From positions 744,001-808,000 of the forward strand of contig NW_024881572.1 of the NCBI RefSeq assembly GCF_019059575.1: a stretch of 64,000 nt of DNA, written 5' to 3'. The translations under genes and the position numbers were made by a program. The notes below the pieces were generated by a model that saw only the letters and a list, made by a program, of their open reading frames with translations, searched no databases and had not been told where the DNA came from. This DNA comes from Amphibalanus amphitrite. Taxonomy: Eukaryota > Arthropoda > Thecostraca > Balanomorpha > Balanidae. Positions 24,910 through 36,138 of the stretch are shown one piece after another (the first letter of the stretch is position 1; the number at the start of each line of letters is the position of its first letter).

Positions 24910-25970
24910 GGCCCTTTCCGGCCTCTAACGGCTCCACCCGCCTGTGGTGGCTCCACGCCAGTGTTTATGAGCGCCACACAGCGGCGCCTTTGAGGGTCAT
25001 ACTAGTGTCTCTTAGGGCCCTATATCGGTGGCTCTGGGGGCCCCACACCGGCGCCTCTGTGGGCCACCACACCTGTGCATCTCAAGGCTCTATAGGTACA
25101 TTTGAAGGACCCACACCGACACCTCTGAGGGCCCCACACCAGTATCTCGGAGCTCTGAAGGCCCCCAGTGACTCCGAGGACTCACCGGCTCCTGAGAGCA
25201 CCATGTTGATGTCTAACGGCTCCACAAGGCCACTGAAGGCACCACACAAGCTCTCACTGAGCTCTAAATAATGTCCATGTACCGGCCTCTGAGCGATTTA
25301 AGCCAGCGCATTCATAGCTCCACACCAGCAATTGTAAGAGCTTCACACTGAAGTATCTGAGGGTTCCACACCGGTGTCTCTAAGGGCCACATACCGGCAT
25401 CTCTGAGGGCCCCATACCGGCGTCTCCGAGGGTCCACATCTGGTGGGCACCCATCAGCGACTGAAGGTCCCACACTGTCGACTCCGAGAGCCCCATCTGC
25501 GTCTGGGAGCACCTCTAAGTCTAATCTCTAAGAACCACAGCGGCTCCTCCGTACGAAAGATGGGCGTCTGCATGCCAAAGGGGAGCGGTTCTGAGACAGT
25601 AGGGCACCTACGTGCAATAGAGGGGCGCCTATGAAGCCCATAGGGGCGCCTCAATGCGAAAGAGGGGCGCCTCTGAAGCCTACATATATGGGCGTCCACA
25701 TGCAAAAGAGATCTGCAGACTGCAATTGATCAATGCCATGGGGCCTGGGGGTGCATTCATAAGAAACAGGAGCGCCGGCATGGCAAAGAGAGGCGCCTTT
25801 AAGTGTCCATAAAAGAGAGACGTCTATGATAAGCGCACATTGTATGCGACAACGGGGCGACTGTGGGACATATAGGGATGTCTCTGATGACTATACATAG
25901 GGCGCTTATATGCCAAAGAGGGCGCCTATGAAGCTAATGGGGGCACCTGGGAAACGAGGAAGACATTTGT
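24910..25970. repeat. Degenerate minisatellite, GGGCCCCACACCGGCGCCTC units
   Basis: Roughly 30-bp units with words CTCTGAGGGCCCCACACCGG (24990-25440), passing into GGGGCGCCTATGAAGCC-like units (25560-25950). It fills the right half of the hAT-like element. Confidence 0.65.
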
Positions 25971-26262
25971 GTAAGGGTTTTCAGGGGTCATGCGCCGTTT
26001 GCGGCAAATAGATTCTAAAAAAATCGGAGGGGAATAAGTTTTAAAAATGGTGCGCGGACTTTCCGCACTGTTCGCTTAAGCGGTTACGCCCCTGGGTACA
26101 TCTGCCCGAGCGAGCTCAGAAGCTAGATTTGGAGGTCATACTTGAAAGCAGCCAGCAGGACGAGGCAAAAGTTGGAGGCCCCTGAAAATAGGAGGCCCCC
26201 TGGAAAAGGAGGCCCCTTGACAGGGTGGCCCACCCACTTTTCATGACGTTCCTACGCCCGTG

Positions 26263-26403
26263 TAAAGTGTAACGGAGGAACGAACAACCAATGTAACGGA
26301 AGTTACTTGGTCCGTTACCCTTTTTAATATGTAACGAGTCCGTTCCTCCGTTCCTAAAAATTGTAACGGCGTTCCGGAACGGAGGAACGGAGGAACGGAT
26401 CGT
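26263..26403. repeat. ACGGAGGAACG-rich remnant hosting two insertions
   Basis: Words AACGGAGGAACG occur before the hAT-like element (22210-22230) and again after it (26270-26400), partly as an inverted pair around 26340-26370. This older repeat was the landing site of both the hAT-like element and the LINE at 26404. Confidence 0.5.
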
Positions 26404-28810
26404 CGAAGAAAGGAAAAGATCCAGCAGACCCGAACTCGTACCGGCCCATCTCGCTGCTCAGCTGCACCAGCAAGCTCTTCGAGAGAATGGTCCAGAACAG
26501 GCTGCAGTACTGGCTCGAGGACCGACAACTGATAAACACCAACCAAGCGGGATTCCGGCGCCTCCACTCGACCATGGACCAGATCATCAGAGTCACTCAG
26601 TCCGTCTTCGACGCCTTCGAGAAGCCGAAGCCGGAGCGTGCGGTCCTTGCCCTGCTAGACTTCCAGAAGGCTTACGATAGGGTGTGGAGAGACGCCCTTC
26701 TCGCCAAGCTGGGCCGCCTGGGAGTGCCTGCACACGCGGTCAAGTGGCTCCGCAACTTCTTGAGCGATCGGAGAGCCAGGGTCAGGTGGGGCAACAGCAC
26801 ATCAGACTGGAGGGTCTTTCCAGAGGGCCTACCGCAAGGCTCGGTGCTCGCGCCCATACTATGGCTGGTGTATATCAACGATGTCGACAAGAACGCCCCA
26901 AACGACTCTACCTGGTCTCTGTTCGCCGATGACGTCGCCATCCTGGCCACGGGACCGTCTCTGGAGTCATGTGCGGCGAAGATGCAACCAGCGCTGGACA
27001 CAGTCGCGTCGTGGGCCCGGGACTGGAAGGTGCAGGCGAGCGCATCCAAGTGCTGCTTCACCACCTTCACCCTCGACCCAAAGGAGTGCGGAGGCAAGGT
27101 GGTACCGACGTTGAAGTTCTCAGGAGAACCTCTGAGGTACGACCCGAACCCGACCTTCCTGGGCATCACCTTCGACGACCAGCTAACCTTCAGCAGCCAC
27201 ATCTCCTCCCTCAAGGACAGGATGGCGAAGCGCAGACAGTGCCTGCAAGCACTCGCGGGGAAGACCTACGGAGCGCACCGCAGGACTCTCCGAACGGCCT
27301 ACATCACCTACATCAGATCGGTCTTCGAGTACGGTGCGGCGGTGTACTTCACTCACGCCTCCCCCGCCCTGCGCGTCAAGATCGAAACTGAGCAGAACAG
27401 GTGTGCCCGCATAATCACCGGATGCATCCTCCCGACTAACAGAGCGGCTCTGCTGGCGGAGGCGGACCTCCCCGCCCTGACAGTACGGGCCAAGGAACTG
27501 GCAGCTACCGAAGCCAGCCGCATCGTCCGCCTGCCAGCGGAAGACCGAGCCAAGCAGCTGCTGGAACGAGACCCCCGACCTCGCCTCAAGTACCGCGCGC
27601 ACGAGGCCTGGAAACGGGCCTGCGTTCAAGCTGCCGAGGAGGGACGACCGGAGCCAGCCCCGCCGGATGAAGACGCCCTGCTGCCCCACAAGCCATGCAT
27701 ACGCAGAGTGGGCCAGTGGACTCTGAAGGAGGCGGGAGTGTCGGGCTGCCCAGCGGAGCCGTTCCTGAGGGTGTCACCGGAGCCGCCGTGGTCGGCCCAT
27801 CAGGGGTCAGTGACCTTCATCGTGGACCTACCAACCACCACGCGGCGGACAGACCCACCTGACAAGAGGAGAGAGGCGGCAGAGCGCGCCCTGGCCGCCC
27901 TGCCCGCGCCAGACTGCTCCATATGGAGTGACGGCTCGGCGGCCGGAGGCACGTCCAACGGAGGAGGAGGAGCGGCCATTATCCTACACCGGGAGAACGA
28001 CCGCAGGATCGAGTGCCTGGCAGCTGCAGGCACCCACTGCAGCAGCACCAGGGCGGAGCTGGTGGCAGTCCGGGAGGCACTGAAGTCCCTGGCGAGCCTG
28101 CCGGCCGACTCCCTAGACGCCATCAAGGAGATCCGCCTTTGCACCGACTCCAGGGCGTGTCTACAGACGCTCCAGCGCGGGCAGGCAGCCCAACTGGAGG
28201 AGCTACCGGCGAGCATCTGGGCCTCTCTCCACGACCTCACGTGCTCCGGGAAGCACGTCACCCTCCAGTGGGTACCGGGGCATGCTGGCATCCCTGGTAA
28301 TGAGGACGCCGACAGGCTAGCCAACCGAGCCGCGGCAGAGCTAAGCCAGGCAGCGGTCCCGCTGGACATGGCCGGCGCCCGAGCGGCGATACGCCACAGA
28401 TCCGCCGAGTGGACCGCAGCCCGAGCCAAAGCTCATCCTCACCTACCACCCACGCCCGGACACGAGGACTTGACCAGGTGGGAGCAGGTGACACTGTCTC
28501 AACTGAGAGTGGGAAGATCAGTGCTCACAAGGAAGACTCTCCACGAGATCGGTCTTGCGACAAACCCCGACTGCCTGAACTGCGAGGAGGAAGACTCGGT
28601 AGCACACTTGCTGACCGAATGCCCAGCGTACGCCCACATGAGGTCCCGCCTGTGGGGCGGACCTCTGCCGAGCCTGGGGCATGTGCTGGGCGGATCAGCG
28701 ACTCTCATCTTCGAGTACCTGCGGCGGGTGGGCCGTGTCGACCCCCCGGTCGACGCTGCCACGGCCGTGGCCGCCCCGGCGGCCACGGCGTGACGTGTAG
28801 AAGAAGAAGA
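26404..28810 (+). mobile_element. 5'-truncated LINE with reverse transcriptase and RNase H (I-like)
   Basis: One uninterrupted frame runs from 26406 (no own start; first Met at 26487) to the stop ending at 28793. Order: RT finger motif NSYRPISLLS just before the first Met, LDFQKAYDRVW, the PQGSVLAPILW block, the FADDVAIL catalytic box at about residue 145, then RNase H with its four acidic residues (SDGSAAGG, STRAELVAV, CTDSRAC, NEDADRLA; about residues 475-615), and a C-terminal CX2CX7HX4C knuckle (CLNC...H...C, about 695). The insertion is bounded by the 13-bp duplication AGGAACGGATCGT (26391-26403 and 28811-28823), and the 3' end is a short (GAA)n tail. The endonuclease and ORF1 are missing, as expected of 5' truncation during target-primed reverse transcription. 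RNase H with this RT type points to the I superfamily rather than CR1 or Jockey. The frame is intact, so the copy is young. Confidence 0.93.
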
Positions 28811-29580
28811 AGGAACGGATCGTGCCCACCTATGGCCTTCTACATGCTAAACGTCACGTGTGAATTTCATGAACCTTGATCAAATCGCCCCAGGCGCCCT
28901 GTTTTCACCGTCGTCCCCTATGACTGATGACATGTATTTAAATGTCCGCCTGCTCTTCCGCTTCTTTTTCTGCTGTTGGAAGACTGCACTCAAACATTGG
29001 TTGACCTTACAGTCATTCATTGTGATTTATAGAATAGTCTAATGTCTCATGGTTGTACAGTAGTAGATAGTCAATGGCAATGTAGCTTACGTAATAACAG
29101 ATATTGGTAAATTCTGTAAAAAGGGGCCAGTGTCCTTGGCAGTTGGCACTGTAACTAATTGAAGTCTTAAGCATGTAAGCATTAAATTTAATAGATATGT
29201 TTTTGATATTCTCGCTATTAATTTAACTGAATTCATTTATTAAATTACACTGGACAACTTATTGTCACTGGGGACCAAATCAAAACAGCAGTTAATACCT
29301 ATAAAATGTATAAATCTAAGCATGAAACTATATAAGTTACCACCTAAGATCATGAAGAGATACAAGTACCGATCTAGACACTAAATCACTAAATCAGTCC
29401 CACTGATGCAGCGGTATCATGGCGGTATGTGCTAACCATTGCCTTCAGTGGCTAGTTAGACTAGCTCTAAAGCCCAGTGTCTCTTCATTAGCTGATAGGG
29501 ACTCATATGGTGTTGTCTGTGACCAATATCTGTCATAGATCAACACTGTAACTATTTGTAACAGTGCTATTTGTTTACAG
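28811..29580. other. Intergenic / 5' region of CMC4
   Basis: No coding feature. AT-rich sequence leads to the acceptor TTTGTTTACAG at 29570-29580, so an untranslated CMC4 exon may lie in or before this stretch. I could not place it. Confidence 0.4.
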
Positions 29581-29611
29581 CATAAATACATGCATACAAA
29601 GCAATCTAAAA

Positions 29612-29866
29612 ATGCCAAAGAAGGACCCATGTAAGAAATATGCTTGTGAGATTCAAAAGTGTTTGAACAGTAAAAAGTTCCAAGAAGATAAGTGTCAGGA
29701 AGAAATAGACAGACTGAAAGAGTGCTGTCGAACATGGGGCAAAGAGTCTGTGTGCTGCTCCGGGTTCCCTGAGCTGTGGCCACAGCCTGAAGCCCAGCAC
29801 AACCCCCAGGGGAAGACTGGTGGTTCCACTGCAGCAAACCAACCTGCTGCCAACCATCCTGCTTAG
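29612..29866 (+). CDS. CMC4: CMC4-like twin-CX9C mitochondrial protein
   Basis: An 84-codon protein starting MPKKDPCKKYACEIQKCLNS. It shows the family pattern of paired cysteines: C-x3-C-x4-C in the first helix, then KCQ..., KECC and VCCSGF. This corresponds to the CMC4 (p8MTCP1) family, small intermembrane-space proteins with coiled-coil-helix-coiled-coil-helix folds held by disulfides and imported by the MIA40 relay. The vertebrate protein is about 68 aa; here a Pro/Gln/Gly-rich tail of some 25 residues follows the domain. The in-frame Met 16 codons upstream is rejected because an acceptor (TTTGTTTACAG|) ends at 29580 and the homologous start is MPKKD. The whole coding part is one exon. DARS2, also mitochondrial, starts 640 bp downstream on the same strand. 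Confidence 0.92.
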   Translation: MPKKDPCKKYACEIQKCLNSKKFQEDKCQEEIDRLKECCRTWGKESVCCSGFPELWPQPEAQHNPQGKTGGSTAANQPAANHPA

Positions 29867-30507
29867 AACGGGAATAGTGCTAATGGAGAGGCACAGGGCT
29901 TTTGTATTTGGCTGACAAGGTACTGAAAGGCAATGGTGAGCACATCACATATTGCAGCAATGACTTGACAACATGGACTAATTAGTGGTATTAGTGAGTA
30001 TCAGTAGTGACTGCTAGCTAACAGTTGAATTATGCAAGCTGTGTGGTGTAGAGCAATAGTGTGTTATTGCTTGCTAATGGAATATGTGCAAATTGAAAGT
30101 GATCTGTCATGATTTTGGGATTGTTGTGTTGCAGATGTTGAGCGCTTTGTTGTCATTGAAAATATACGCCTTTTCAATCTGTCTGTCATTCAAAATGAAC
30201 TTGGAAGGGAAATGGGACTGAGGCTACCTACCTAGAGTAGTTAGGCCTCACTTGCATGGCTGGTTTTGACAAGTAGGTCTGGAACAAGTAGTTCAACTGC
30301 TGGACAAGTCTGGGAATTTGTGCACACATTTATTCATCCATTTCTACACATGCCCTGATTCCTGAAGGCTGGAACTGTATTGTCATGACTCATGAGTTGC
30401 CAGCATCATTTGATGAGTTCCTTAATCCCACTCACGAGTCATGGGACGATAACCAGTGTGTGCTAACCCTCTGTGTGCAGTGCGTCTGTCCCCAGGAGTG
30501 CGGCGCC
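29867..30507. other. CMC4 3' region and DARS2 upstream region
   Basis: No further coding feature. GC content and CpG rise sharply from 30480 into DARS2 exon 1, consistent with a DARS2 promoter/CpG island around 30.45 kb. No clear TATA box and no clear CMC4 polyadenylation signal are visible. Confidence 0.35.
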
Positions 30508-33500
30508 ATGCTGGCCGGCCGCCTTCTGCGCGTATGGCGACTGGCGGACACCGCGGCCACCGGCCTGCTGCGGGGCCTGCGGCCGAGCCCGGTCGGACGG
30601 CCCGCGCAGCCGCGCCTGGCGGCTCCGGCCGCGATCCGCCGCGCTAGTGAGTGCTGCCGGAGAGCGGGAGAGGTAGGGGGACTGGACTGTCCGGCTGTCC
30701 GCTCACCGGGCGCTGGCACTCGGTTGTACCGCCAGGGGACTTCTGAACGGTCCGGGGCAGGTGGAAAGGGAGCGGGCGGGTCTCAATGCGAGGGGGAGAG
30801 CAGGCTCGCTTGTGAATCTTACGACGATGATTCACTTCTGCTTTGACAACATTGTTTAAAAAATAACTTATGATCTTTTTACGAACCAAGCGCCACATTT
30901 CTTCGGCTGATCCCCGCTGCAGTGTTGACGTTGCGCCGCTGTGCGTTCGCAGGCAGTTTTCAGCACCGGACCCATACGTGCGGCCAGCTGCGTGCCAAGG
31001 ACGCCGGCAGGAGCGTCAGCCTCTGCGGCTGGCTCCAGTTCAAACGGATGGGAAAGTTCATCACCCTGAGGGACGGCTACGGCGTCACCCAGCTGATCCT
31101 GCCGGACGAGGTGGGCGCTGGCGGCGGGGGGCGCTGACGGGGCAGGAAGGACTGAATTGGCTGCATACCACCCGTAATGTGTGTGCTGTTGGACACTCTG
31201 CCGCTGTTGTGTGTGCCTCAGGTCTGACTGTTGTCACTGTTCTGTGCTCTTTTGTCTGCGCTCTGCTGTCTGTGCCCCATGCCTGACCGTGGTCTGTGCT
31301 GTTTTCTGTGCTCTTTTGTCTGTGCTCTGCTGTCTGTGCCCCATGCCTGACCGTGGTCTGTGCTGTTTTCTGACCCAGGACCGTCGTCTGTCGGAGCTGG
31401 TCGACAGCCTGCCCCTGGAGTCGGTGCTTCAGGTGACTGGCGCCGTTCGTCTCCGTCCTGACGGCCAACAGAACCAGGTACGGTACTCGACCAGGGCAGG
31501 CCGGGCGGATGACTCAGCGATGAGCGATCAATTGTGATTCCGCTGTGCGCTACCCGCTGCTGTATGTACGGGAATACATGAGCACGCATTTCATCAATGG
31601 GGTGTCGAAAGAACATCGAGAGTAGGCACTCGTGATAAGCCTTACAATACCCTGATCTGGTTGTTCTGCAGGACATGAAGACGGGCGACATCGAGGTCGT
31701 GGCGCACGACATCACCGTGCTCAACAAGCCGGAGCGCGAGCTGCCCTTCAACGTCCGCTCGTTCAACAAGGCCAGTGCCCAGCGACCGCCCTGGCGCGGA
31801 CAGAGGTGCTGAGCCGTAGACGTGATACCCTTCCACCCTGACGGAACATAATGGAGTTGTAGGCTTGCTGATTCTCAGCCGCCCTGATGCGAGCAAGGGT
31901 GCTGAGCCGTAGACGTGATACCCTACCATCCTGACGGATCAGAATGCAGTTGTAGGCCTACTAATTCTCAGCCGCCCTGACGCGAACAGGGGTGCTCAGT
32001 GCCCAGTCGCCCTGACTGTGCGACTTGGGCGAGTGTTCAGTTAATCTACGAGTCCGCTCGTAGCGTAGATCCTGTTAAGCACCTCATCTCAAATGTGTTA
32101 TATTTTTTTCCGGAAGCTCATCTTCTCTTCACCGTTCATTAAGATCAACATTATGATGAATGTCCTCATTGGAACTGTTTTCGTGGAAAACGCGGTCACA
32201 GTTGATGCCTGTACCTGGCCTAGATCACTATGTATCGCTGACCCAGCGTAAGCCAGGTACCCTACCTGTGGTATCTCTCCCCGCCGCCCGGTACCGGTAC
32301 CGGTGCCGACCGCAGGCCGTTGAGCCCTGGCGGACGACACCCTGACCCCACTGGTGTGCTGACCCCGCCATCTGCCCGCAGGCGAAGGAGGCGCTGCGCC
32401 TACAGTACCGGTACCTGGACCTGCGGCACACCGAGCTGCAGGAGAACCTGCGTCGGCGCTCCGAGGTCAGACGGGGCTCCGATCCCTCCCCCTCGGTCAG
32501 ACGGAGCTCCGATCCCTCCCCTCGCTCAGACGGCGCCCCTAGTTGATACAGTGCGGTCGCCCGCCACACCAGAACCTTCGACCTAGTGTGCGGAGGAATG
32601 ACCGAATCAATGAATGAAAGTCGCGCGGATAGGGTGGTGGGTGTTCATATTAAGCGTGTTAATGTAACTGTCAGTCCGACAGTCCGGCACGTGCCTAAGC
32701 TGGATAAGTACCAGTCCTAGCAGACTGGCAATATGTGAGGTCTCCGGGGCTGTCGGTACCTGACCCGACCGCCATCTGCCGCAGATGGTTGCCGAGATCC
32801 GCGAGTACCTGGTCAGAGACCACGACTTCGTGGACATCGAGACGCCGACGCTGTTTCGCAGGACACCCGGGGTAGGTACTGAGTCCCGGCTGCGGGTTCT
32901 CTTACACTGTCTGTCCCGTGCACTGGCTGTGCGACGTATAGGTACAGTCTGTTCCGTACTCTGTTGGCCCATTGGCTACTGCCAAGCCGCCACGATATGA
33001 TACTTTCGGTCACAAGCCATCGCGCTTGTTGGAGCCATGACTTCATCTTCGCTAATCGCTACCTTCATTGTATGGCAGCGAAGGTGTTTTCTGTAGAGTT
33101 GAATCGCAACAAGTAGGTATTCTTTCGTGAATATTTCTTGCTCATAGGCGAGCGACAACCCAGAGCTTACTGTGTGACACAGTTTATGCCTTCAACTTAA
33201 TTGCCAAGCACGACAGATCCTATGGTGCCCTCGCTCAACAGACACTCGTCAGTCAGGGTAATCCACGGCGCCGCTATGTCCAACTGGCTCCGCACTCAGT
33301 TACAGGACTGTGTCAGTCTGCCACTGACTGTTATATCTGACTCTGTCTGTATACCGTCTGTCTCACAGGGAGCTCAAGAGTTTGTGGTGCCGACCCGCTG
33401 GCCGGGCCAGTTCTACAGTCTGGTCCAGTCGCCGCAGCAGTTCAAACAGCTGCTCGTCATCGGCGGGCTGGACCGCTACTTCCAGATCGCGCGCTGCTAC

Positions 33501-36138
33501 CGGGACGAGGGCGCGCGGCCCGACCGGCAACCGGAGTTCACTCAGGTCAGTCATGGAGGTAGTTCACTCAGGTCAGTGGAGGTAGTCCTCTCAGGTCAGT
33601 CCTGGAGGTAGTTCACTCAGGTCAGTCATGGAGGTAGTTCACTCAGGTCAGTCCTGGAGGTAGTTCACTCAGGTCAGTCATGGAGGTAGTTCACTCAGGT
33701 CAGTCCTGGAGGTAGTTCACTCAGGTCAGTCATGGAGGTAGTTCACTCAAGTCAGTCATGGAGGTAGTCCTCTCAGGTCGGTAGCCTGCGCCCCGGGACC
33801 TCTGGCCCGATACAGCTCGCCGTATGACTACTTCAGCAGCTCTGTATGAGTGTACAAGTGACAATGATGTGGTATTTGTAGGTACGCCCCGACACAGGAC
33901 ACCACATTATCTCTGTATGTTCCCCGCGCAGGTGGACCTGGAGCTGGGCTTTACCAGCCAGCAGGAGGTGCAGGCGCTGGTGGAGGGCATGCTGCACCGC
34001 TGCTGGCCCCAGGAGCTGGTGACGCCCTTCCCGCGCATCACCTTCAGCCAGGCCATGACGCAGTACGGCACCGACAAGCCCGACGTCCGCTTCAAGTGGA
34101 GGGTGAGCTGACCGCACTGACTGCTGGGTACAGCGGACCCATCATTGATTTGGACCGAATGGAACTCACTCTCTCAGACAGACTTTCTGTAATGTGTTGC
34201 CGTACACCCGTCTCAGACTGACGCCTTCTGACTTCCCCATCTATTTGTCTCTCTATCAGTCTCTCCCTTCCTCTTCTGCCACTTCTGACTTCCTGCTGAC
34301 GCCGTTCCCCCCCCCCCGCGCCCATCAGCTGGTGACGGTGACCAGGGCTCTGCGTTCCTGCGGCCTGGACGTGCTGGAGAAGCAGCTGAACGGACCAGAG
34401 GGAGCCGCCGTCGCCCTGGTGGTGCCTGACGGAGCAGTGAGTACCCTCCTGTCAGGGTGAATCGCGTCAAGAGGCTCAGCTTATATCTCAGTTGTTATTT
34501 GCTGTCAGTCCGTTATTATAACGGCGGAGTATCATTATTGTCAGTCCGTTATTAGTTATAACGGTGCAGTATCCTTATTCGTTTTATTTGGATGTTCCTG
34601 TTTGCTGTAAGAGTTTGACTGAGTTCACCATTGTGCCCGCTCCCAGCCCTAGTTCGACTGACCGTAACTCCTCCTGACGTGCCTCCGCCTAGGTCCCGCC
34701 GCGGCCGCCCATGACTCCCCCCCCCCCCCTCCGCCCCTCTCAGCGCCACCACAGCCGGGCGGTGCAGGCGCAGCACGCCCGGATGGCCGAGCAGGCCGGT
34801 CTGGCGGGCGTGTCGGCGCTGCCGGCGGACGGTGCCGGTCGGCTGGGCGGCCGGCTGGCGGCGCCGCTGGGCGCGGACACGTGCAGCCGGCTGGCGGCGG
34901 CGGCCGGCGCCGGTCCGGGCGACCTGCTGCTGCTGGCCGCCGGCCCGGAGGGCGCCGCGCGCACGCTGCTCGGCCGGCTGCGCACCCATATGGCCGACAC
35001 CCTGGAGGAGGCCGGCGTGACGGTGCGCCGCGCCGGCCCCCACTTCCTCTGGGTGGTCGACTTCCCGCTGTTTGTGCGCGAGGAGGGCCGGCTGGTGTCG
35101 GCGCACCACCCGTTCACCCGGCCGCACGCCGAGGACGAGCACGTGCTCTACTCGGACCCCGAACAGGTGGGTGGGAGCCGGAGGGACGGTATCCCCTATC
35201 AGCTATACCCACTCTGGGCTGATCGTCTGATCGGGCCATATCACTAGGCATCCCTTCTAGCGCCATCAGCAGCTCTGGGTTCCATCAAGGGAAGATATAG
35301 ACCAAAGCCGACTCATTGACAACTTGTGACAACGTAGCTTGAGTAAAAATGCTGAATGTTCGATGTACTAAGTTCAACTTCAAGTTAACTTACGTTCGTG
35401 CTTAGCATCATGTTATTGCTTCAAAACACGTATTTATGCTGATGGCAGACTCATGCTGGTGTTTGATCGGGACAGGTAGGTTCGATTCCCTCCGAAATGT
35501 TCACTCCGCCGATCCCGGTCCCGTTGTGTCCGACAGGCGCGCAGCCAGCACTTTGACCTGGTGCTGAACGGCTGGGAGGTGGGCGGCGGATCGATGCGCA
35601 TCCACGAGCCGGCGCTGCAGCGCCACGTGCTGCAGACGGTGCTGGGGGAGGACACGGCGCCGCTGCAGCACCTGCTGGACGCCCTGGCCAGCGGCGCGCC
35701 GCCCCACGGCGGCATCGCACTAGGTACGGAACGGCGGAAACGACCAGGGGGTGCGGGGGGATGGATTAGCGGTCAGATCGGCGGCCGCATCTTCGATGAG
35801 GCTTGTGGGATGGAAACCAAGTTGACGTGTTGGCGCTTCAGGCCTGAACCGCCTGGTGGCGCTGGTATCACGTTTTGTATTTCAGGCCTGGACCGCCTGG
35901 TGGCGCTGGCCTCACGTTGTTTGTATTTCAGGCCTGGATCACCTGGTAGCGCTGACATCACTGATATGTTTGTGTTTCAGGCCTGGATCGCCTGGTGGCG
36001 CTGGCGGCGGGCGTGCCGTCCATTCGCGATGTTATTGCGTTCCCAAAGTCCTCGGATGGGCGCGACTTGATGGCCGGCGCTCCCAGCGACATCTCCCGAG
36101 AAGAATACGGACTATATCACCTGAAGAAACCCAGCTGA
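30508..36138 (+). CDS. DARS2: Mitochondrial aspartyl-tRNA synthetase, 12 exons
   Basis: Charges mitochondrial tRNA-Asp in the matrix. Exons by splice signals and phase: 30508-30646, 30953-31110, 31379-31477, 31672-31770, 32382-32465, 32785-32871, 33369-33545, 33932-34102, 34329-34436, 34744-35166, 35537-35723, 35981-36138. They join in frame to about 629 aa (human about 645). Exon 1 encodes an Arg-rich presequence with no acids in its first 11 residues. Exons 2-4 are the OB-fold anticodon-binding domain ([17 protein letters not shown]). Exons 5-7 hold class II motifs 1-2 ([34 protein letters not shown]). Exons 8-10 are the bacterial-type insertion domain. Exons 11-12 carry [19 protein letters not shown] and motif 3 GLDR. 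Intron 4 starts with GC, not GT. Exon 10 could instead start in frame at 34693. Tandem repeats copy splice sites of introns 7 and 11. Polyadenylation signals are at 36291 and 36369. Confidence 0.95.
31240..31370 (+). repeat. 64-bp tandem duplication before the DARS2 exon 3 acceptor
   Basis: CCCCATGCCTGACCGTGGTC occurs at 31275 and 31339, within two 64-bp units rich in TCTGTGCTGTTTTCTG. The second unit runs straight into the real acceptor at 31378, so the pyrimidine tract is duplicated. Confidence 0.8.
31805..31997 (+). repeat. 93-bp tandem repeat in DARS2 intron 4
   Basis: GGTGCTGAGCCGTAGACGTG occurs at 31805 and 31898, and a third start (GGTGCTCAG) at 31991. Units also share TCTCAGCCGCCCTGA. 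It begins about 35 bp after the GC donor. Confidence 0.8.
33532..33785 (+). repeat. 26-bp minisatellite copying the DARS2 intron 7 donor
   Basis: The exon 7 end and donor (TTCACTCAG|GTCAGTCATG) is the first unit. CTCAGGTCAG recurs at 33541, 33567, 33590, 33616, 33642, 33668, 33694, 33720 and 33772, and as CTCAAGTCAG at 33746. Spacing is 26 bp except one 23-bp step. Every unit thus carries a potential donor. Confidence 0.9.
35836..36005 (+). repeat. 44-49-bp repeat copying the DARS2 exon 12 acceptor
   Basis: Units begin TTTCAG|GCCTGGA(C/T)CGCCTGG, followed by TGGCGCTGG. The copies after AG start at 35842, 35886, 35932 and 35981; only the last is the real exon 12. Each decoy encodes a near copy of the class II motif 3 ([12 protein letters not shown]). 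Confidence 0.9.

Larger units (their letters stand above)
22248..26262. mobile_element. Long non-autonomous hAT-like element
   Basis: The left end is CATAGGCGTAGGAAC and the right end is the inverse of CACGGGCGTAGGAAC. Both are flanked by the exact 8-bp duplication TAAAGTGT (22240-22247 and 26263-26270), which is diagnostic for hAT-type insertion. The subterminal GTGGGTGGGCC/AAAAGTGGGTGG words are also inverted. The 4.0-kb interior holds two minisatellites and a nested TA-flanked element but no transposase. A 241-bp relative with the same TIR is at 54748-54988. Confidence 0.9.

Noticed and set aside
34711..34743. Start of DARS2 exon 10 at the ATG or at 34693
   Set aside because: The C-run and CCTCTCAG at 34744 make a stronger acceptor, and the residues before it would be Pro-only. 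The upstream acceptor stays possible because it is in frame.
35465..35485. tRNA B-box-like GGTTCGATTCCC
   Set aside because: The flanks do not form a T stem or acceptor stem and no proper A box precedes it. It lies in DARS2 intron 10.
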